In this document: positions 6,269 to 8,678 of the stretch, piece after piece
How positions within the stretch are numbered: the first letter of the stretch is position 1
Layout of the letters: the number at the start of each line of letters is the position of its first letter
Assembly (NCBI GenBank): GCA_934454435.1
Contig: CAKSGA010000096.1
Coordinates: 1-8,678, forward strand
Length of the DNA stretch: 8,678 bases
DNA from: an uncultured Oscillospiraceae bacterium
GTDB taxonomy: Bacteria; Bacillota; Clostridia; Oscillospirales; Ruminococcaceae
Direction: 5' to 3'
Notes under the pieces: model-generated
Database searches by the model: none
Told to the model about the DNA's origin: nothing
Seen by the model: only the letters and a program-made list of their open reading frames with translations
Translations under genes and position numbers: made by a program

Positions 6269-7424
6269 CTGTTTCTTCCTCGCTTTCTTTTTCTGCTGTT
6301 TCAGCTTCGGGAGCCTCCCCGGAGCTTTCCTCCTGCGGGAGCTCTTCTGTTTCCTCCGGAGCTGCTTCCTCTGCTTTTTCTTCTTCGGACGTATCGCCGG
6401 AGTCCAGAGTTACGCTGTCGGCGTCGTCAGAGAGGATCGACGGCGCAACGGGCTCCTCTTTCTTCTGCTTTTTCCTGTCCTTTGAGGACTTTGCAGATTC
6501 AAGGTCAGCCGCCTGCTGGTTCTTCCATGCGTCAGTGTTGACGTAGAGGGGTATGTTCTTCTTCTCCGTGAGTACCTTGAACACGATAACGAGTACCGTG
6601 CACACAACGAAGCATACCGCTGCAACTACCTGGGAAATCCTGAACGGACCCGCCATCAGGCTGTCGGTGCGCAGACCCTCTATCCAGGCTCTGCCAAGAC
6701 CGTACCAGGCGAGGTACATCAGCATTATCTCGCCGTCAAAGCTGCGCAGCTTCTTTGAGTAGAAGTGCAGTCCGATAAGTCCGATAAGGCACCATACGCT
6801 CTCGTACAGGAAGCAGGGGTGGACGGTGGCACCTGCCGCAAGTCCGTCACGGTGAGTGATGAGCGGGCTTGTCATGCCGAATATCCAGTCCGGAGAACAC
6901 TCGGCGCCGAACGCTTCCTGGTTTACGAAGTTGCCCCATCTGCCTATGGCCTGGCCGATAAGGAAACCCAGGGAAGAGAGATCCGCCATCGCCCGGAAAT
7001 TCACCTTGCGTATCCTGCATGCGATAAATCCGCCCAGGAAGCCGCCGATAACGCCGCCGTAGATAGCAAGTCCGCCGTCACGTATCGTCGTGAATGTCGT
7101 GACGAAATCATAGCTTACGCCGCTGTTCGGGTCGAGGGTCTGGAACACGCAGTAATAGATGCGTGCGCCGAGAAATCCGCAGATGAGCGCCACGAACACG
7201 ACGTCGAACATTCTTTCCCTGCCGATGCCGAAGCTCTCGGCACGCTTGTTTGCGTACAGGTAGGCAAGGATAACGCCGATGGTTATCAGCACGCCGTACC
7301 AGTATATCTTCAGCCCGAAGATCTCAAAGCCCTGGGTGTAGGTTATCGTTATGCCGCCGAACAGGTTGGGGAATGTCAGATCGACAGGCTTGAAGGCTGC
7401 GTCTGAAATCAAAGTAGCTAACAT
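6249..7424 (-). CDS. lgt: Prolipoprotein diacylglyceryl transferase with long acidic tail
   Basis: Lgt moves diacylglycerol from phosphatidylglycerol onto the lipobox cysteine of prolipoproteins, the first step of lipoprotein maturation, in the cytoplasmic membrane. The 391-residue product has several membrane helices between about 38 and 287. Family blocks are [14 protein letters not shown] (37-50), GARIYYCVF (86-94), [13 protein letters not shown] (116-128), the signature [13 protein letters not shown] (161-173), HPCFLYE (202-208) and [13 protein letters not shown] (244-256). The position of the E. coli essential His103 is a tyrosine (Tyr122), which I believe also occurs in other Firmicutes. 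After about residue 287 comes a tail of roughly 100 residues, first Lys-rich then strongly Glu-rich, absent from typical Lgt. I chose ATG 7424 because GGAGG lies 6 bases upstream; earlier in-frame starts lie inside yfmH. Confidence 0.96.
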   Translation of the reverse strand: MLATLISDAAFKPVDLTFPNLFGGITITYTQGFEIFGLKIYWYGVLITIGVILAYLYANKRAESFGIGRERMFDVVFVALICGFLGARIYYCVFQTLDPNSGVSYDFVTTFTTIRDGGLAIYGGVIGGFLGGFIACRIRKVNFRAMADLSSLGFLIGQAIGRWGNFVNQEAFGAECSPDWIFGMTSPLITHRDGLAAGATVHPCFLYESVWCLIGLIGLHFYSKKLRSFDGEIMLMYLAWYGLGRAWIEGLRTDSLMAGPFRISQVVAAVCFVVCTVLVIVFKVLTEKKNIPLYVNTDAWKNQQAADLESAKSSKDRKKQKKEEPVAPSILSDDADSVTLDSGDTSEEEKAEEAAPEETEELPQEESSGEAPEAETAEKESEEETDGSTDN

Positions 7425-7425
7425 A

Positions 7426-8678
7426 TTATTCCTCCGAAGGTGTGATGACGGAAAGGCAGCAGTTGCCCTCGTCAAAGTTTTCGAGCCGCTGGAGCATGCC
7501 CTCATAGTCGGCAGCCGCCGCAAGCTCTGCATAATCGAACGCAGACGTGCCGGTCAGCGCTGCGTCTGAAAGGTTCTGGGCAACGCTCTCGACATTATTG
7601 AAGGTGCGAACGTTGTCGCCGTAGAGGTACTTTTTCGCCCGCAGGAACGCTTCCTTAGCCGGGGGAGCGCTCCGCCGGCGGCGGTACTCCCCGCAGACTG
7701 CCTGCGCAGCCCTGTCAGGGTCGTCGGACTCGCCGAATATCGCCGGCACGAAGAACCCTCTTCCCATCATTATGCTGCTCTCGAACGTTTCGTTGATGAG
7801 CCCGCTGTCACGCATGCTGCGGTAGAAATCCGTAGCGGCTCCCACCGTGGTGTCGTTCATCAGGGTCTGGTAGATGTATTCCTCTATCATCTTCCTGCCG
7901 CTGTACGCCGGTGACTTGAAGCCCAGCGCAAAGTTCGTCTTGCCGAGCGGCATGCTCATCTGTACTCTTGGCGTGATGACACGCTCCGGCTCGTCAGCCA
8001 GTACGGATACCGTATTCATGCTCTTTCCGGGGAGCAGGCAGCGCTCGCAGACCTCGATGGCGCTTTCCATATCAAAACCGCCTGCAATGCAGAGGTACAT
8101 GTTCGAGGGTTCATAGAATGCGTCATAGACGTCGTACAGCAGCCTGTCCGTGATTTCGGCTATGCTCTCGGCGCTGCCGGCGATGTCGTTGCGCACGGGG
8201 TTGTTTGCGAACATTCCCCGGTACAGTTCCATGCAGACCCTCCACGCAGGGCTGTCGAGGTACATCGTTATCTCCTGCGTGATTATGCCACGCTCCTTCT
8301 CAACGTTCTCCGGCGTGAAGTAGGGGTGCTGAACGAAGTCCAGCAGTATCTCCAGGTTCTTCTCGAAGTTCGCCGAGCAGCTGAAGTAGTAGCGTGTGCT
8401 GTCATAGGAGGTCCCGGCGTTGCAGGAGGCTCCGGTTTCTGCGAACCTTGCGAACGCTTCCTTTTCCGGTGACTCGAACAGCTTGTGCTCCAGGTAATGC
8501 GCAGTGCCGTCCGGAATGTGCCAGAGGTCGCCGCCGTTCACCCTGGCGCAGTTATCCACCGAGCCGAATTTCACCGAGAACTGTGCAGTCACGGTGGAAT
8601 ATCCCTCCATCGGGTACAGCAGGACGGTCACGCCGCTGCTGTGGGTGTACTTGAAATAGCGCTCTCCAAGGCGCTCGC
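7426..8678 (-). CDS. yfmH: M16 family zinc peptidase, YfmH type (start outside window)
   Basis: This is an insulinase-family (M16) peptidase. The frame is open to the window edge; the first visible residues ERLGERYFKYTHSSGVTVLL match the usual start of YfmH-like proteins, so only about ten residues are missing. The internal GTG at 8629-8631 is therefore not the real start. The inverted zinc motif HYLEH lies at 8485-8499, followed about 70 residues later by EKERGIITQE, which holds the third zinc ligand, so the enzyme should be active. The C-terminal M16 domain, with LGKTNFALGFKSP, is present. In Bacillus, YfmH and its inactive partner YfmF are needed for 5-aminopentanol modification of elongation factor P; by analogy yfmF may lie just outside. 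It stops 1 base before lgt, so the two are co-transcribed. Confidence 0.9.
   Translation of the reverse strand, partial: ERLGERYFKYTHSSGVTVLLYPMEGYSTVTAQFSVKFGSVDNCARVNGGDLWHIPDGTAHYLEHKLFESPEKEAFARFAETGASCNAGTSYDSTRYYFSCSANFEKNLEILLDFVQHPYFTPENVEKERGIITQEITMYLDSPAWRVCMELYRGMFANNPVRNDIAGSAESIAEITDRLLYDVYDAFYEPSNMYLCIAGGFDMESAIEVCERCLLPGKSMNTVSVLADEPERVITPRVQMSMPLGKTNFALGFKSPAYSGRKMIEEYIYQTLMNDTTVGAATDFYRSMRDSGLINETFESSIMMGRGFFVPAIFGESDDPDRAAQAVCGEYRRRRSAPPAKEAFLRAKKYLYGDNVRTFNNVESVAQNLSDAALTGTSAFDYAELAAAADYEGMLQRLENFDEGNCCLSVITPSEE

Noticed and set aside
6765..7406. 213-codon open frame on the + strand inside lgt
   Set aside because: It is antisense to the conserved Lgt core and has no recognisable domain.
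7426..8631. GTG at 8629-8631 as the start of the M16 peptidase
   Set aside because: The frame stays open to the window edge and the preceding residues (ERLGERYFKYTHSSG) match the conserved N-terminus of the family.

Overview
The window looks like chromosomal core DNA from a moderately GC-rich Gram-positive Clostridia-type bacterium. I would guess the Ruminococcaceae/Oscillospiraceae, near Ruminococcus. That guess rests on the overall protein flavour, the strong AGGAGG-type ribosome binding sites, the DUF1540 protein and the M16 peptidase next to lgt. It is an inference, not a database result.

Region 1 (1-3830, + strand) is a cell-elongation operon: the last codons of mreB, then mreC, mreD and a class B penicillin-binding protein of the PBP2/MrdA type. 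It closes with a strong intrinsic terminator. MreB filaments, MreC and MreD together position and activate the PBP2 transpeptidase during side-wall growth. No rodA follows.

Region 2 (3831-4340) holds a string of short perfect hairpins of unknown role and a small cysteine-rich DUF1540 protein on the - strand. A divergent intergenic stretch follows, carrying a near-perfect housekeeping promoter that faces right.

Region 3 (4341-5003) is a monocistronic + strand gene for a two-helix membrane protein that I do not recognise. It ends in a long GC-rich terminator hairpin that could also serve the converging transcript.

Region 4 (5014-8678, - strand) is a tightly packed operon, read right to left. 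It starts with an M16 zinc peptidase of the YfmH type (its start lies beyond the window edge), followed by lgt (prolipoprotein diacylglyceryl transferase) and folD (methylene-THF dehydrogenase/cyclohydrolase). Two very small genes follow: a 57-residue two-helix membrane protein whose ATG overlaps the folD stop, and a 40-residue protein that is three-quarters Gln and Asn, built on an 8-residue repeat and preceded by a perfect AGGAGG. The junctions are a 1-base gap, a 20-base overlap and a 4-base overlap, so yfmH to the 57-residue gene are probably co-transcribed and translationally coupled.

The least explained items are the Q/N-rich microprotein, the 57-residue membrane protein, the hairpin cluster at 3839-4000 and the orphan membrane protein. 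I see no mobile element, CRISPR array, tRNA or rRNA, and no clear multi-gene new system.
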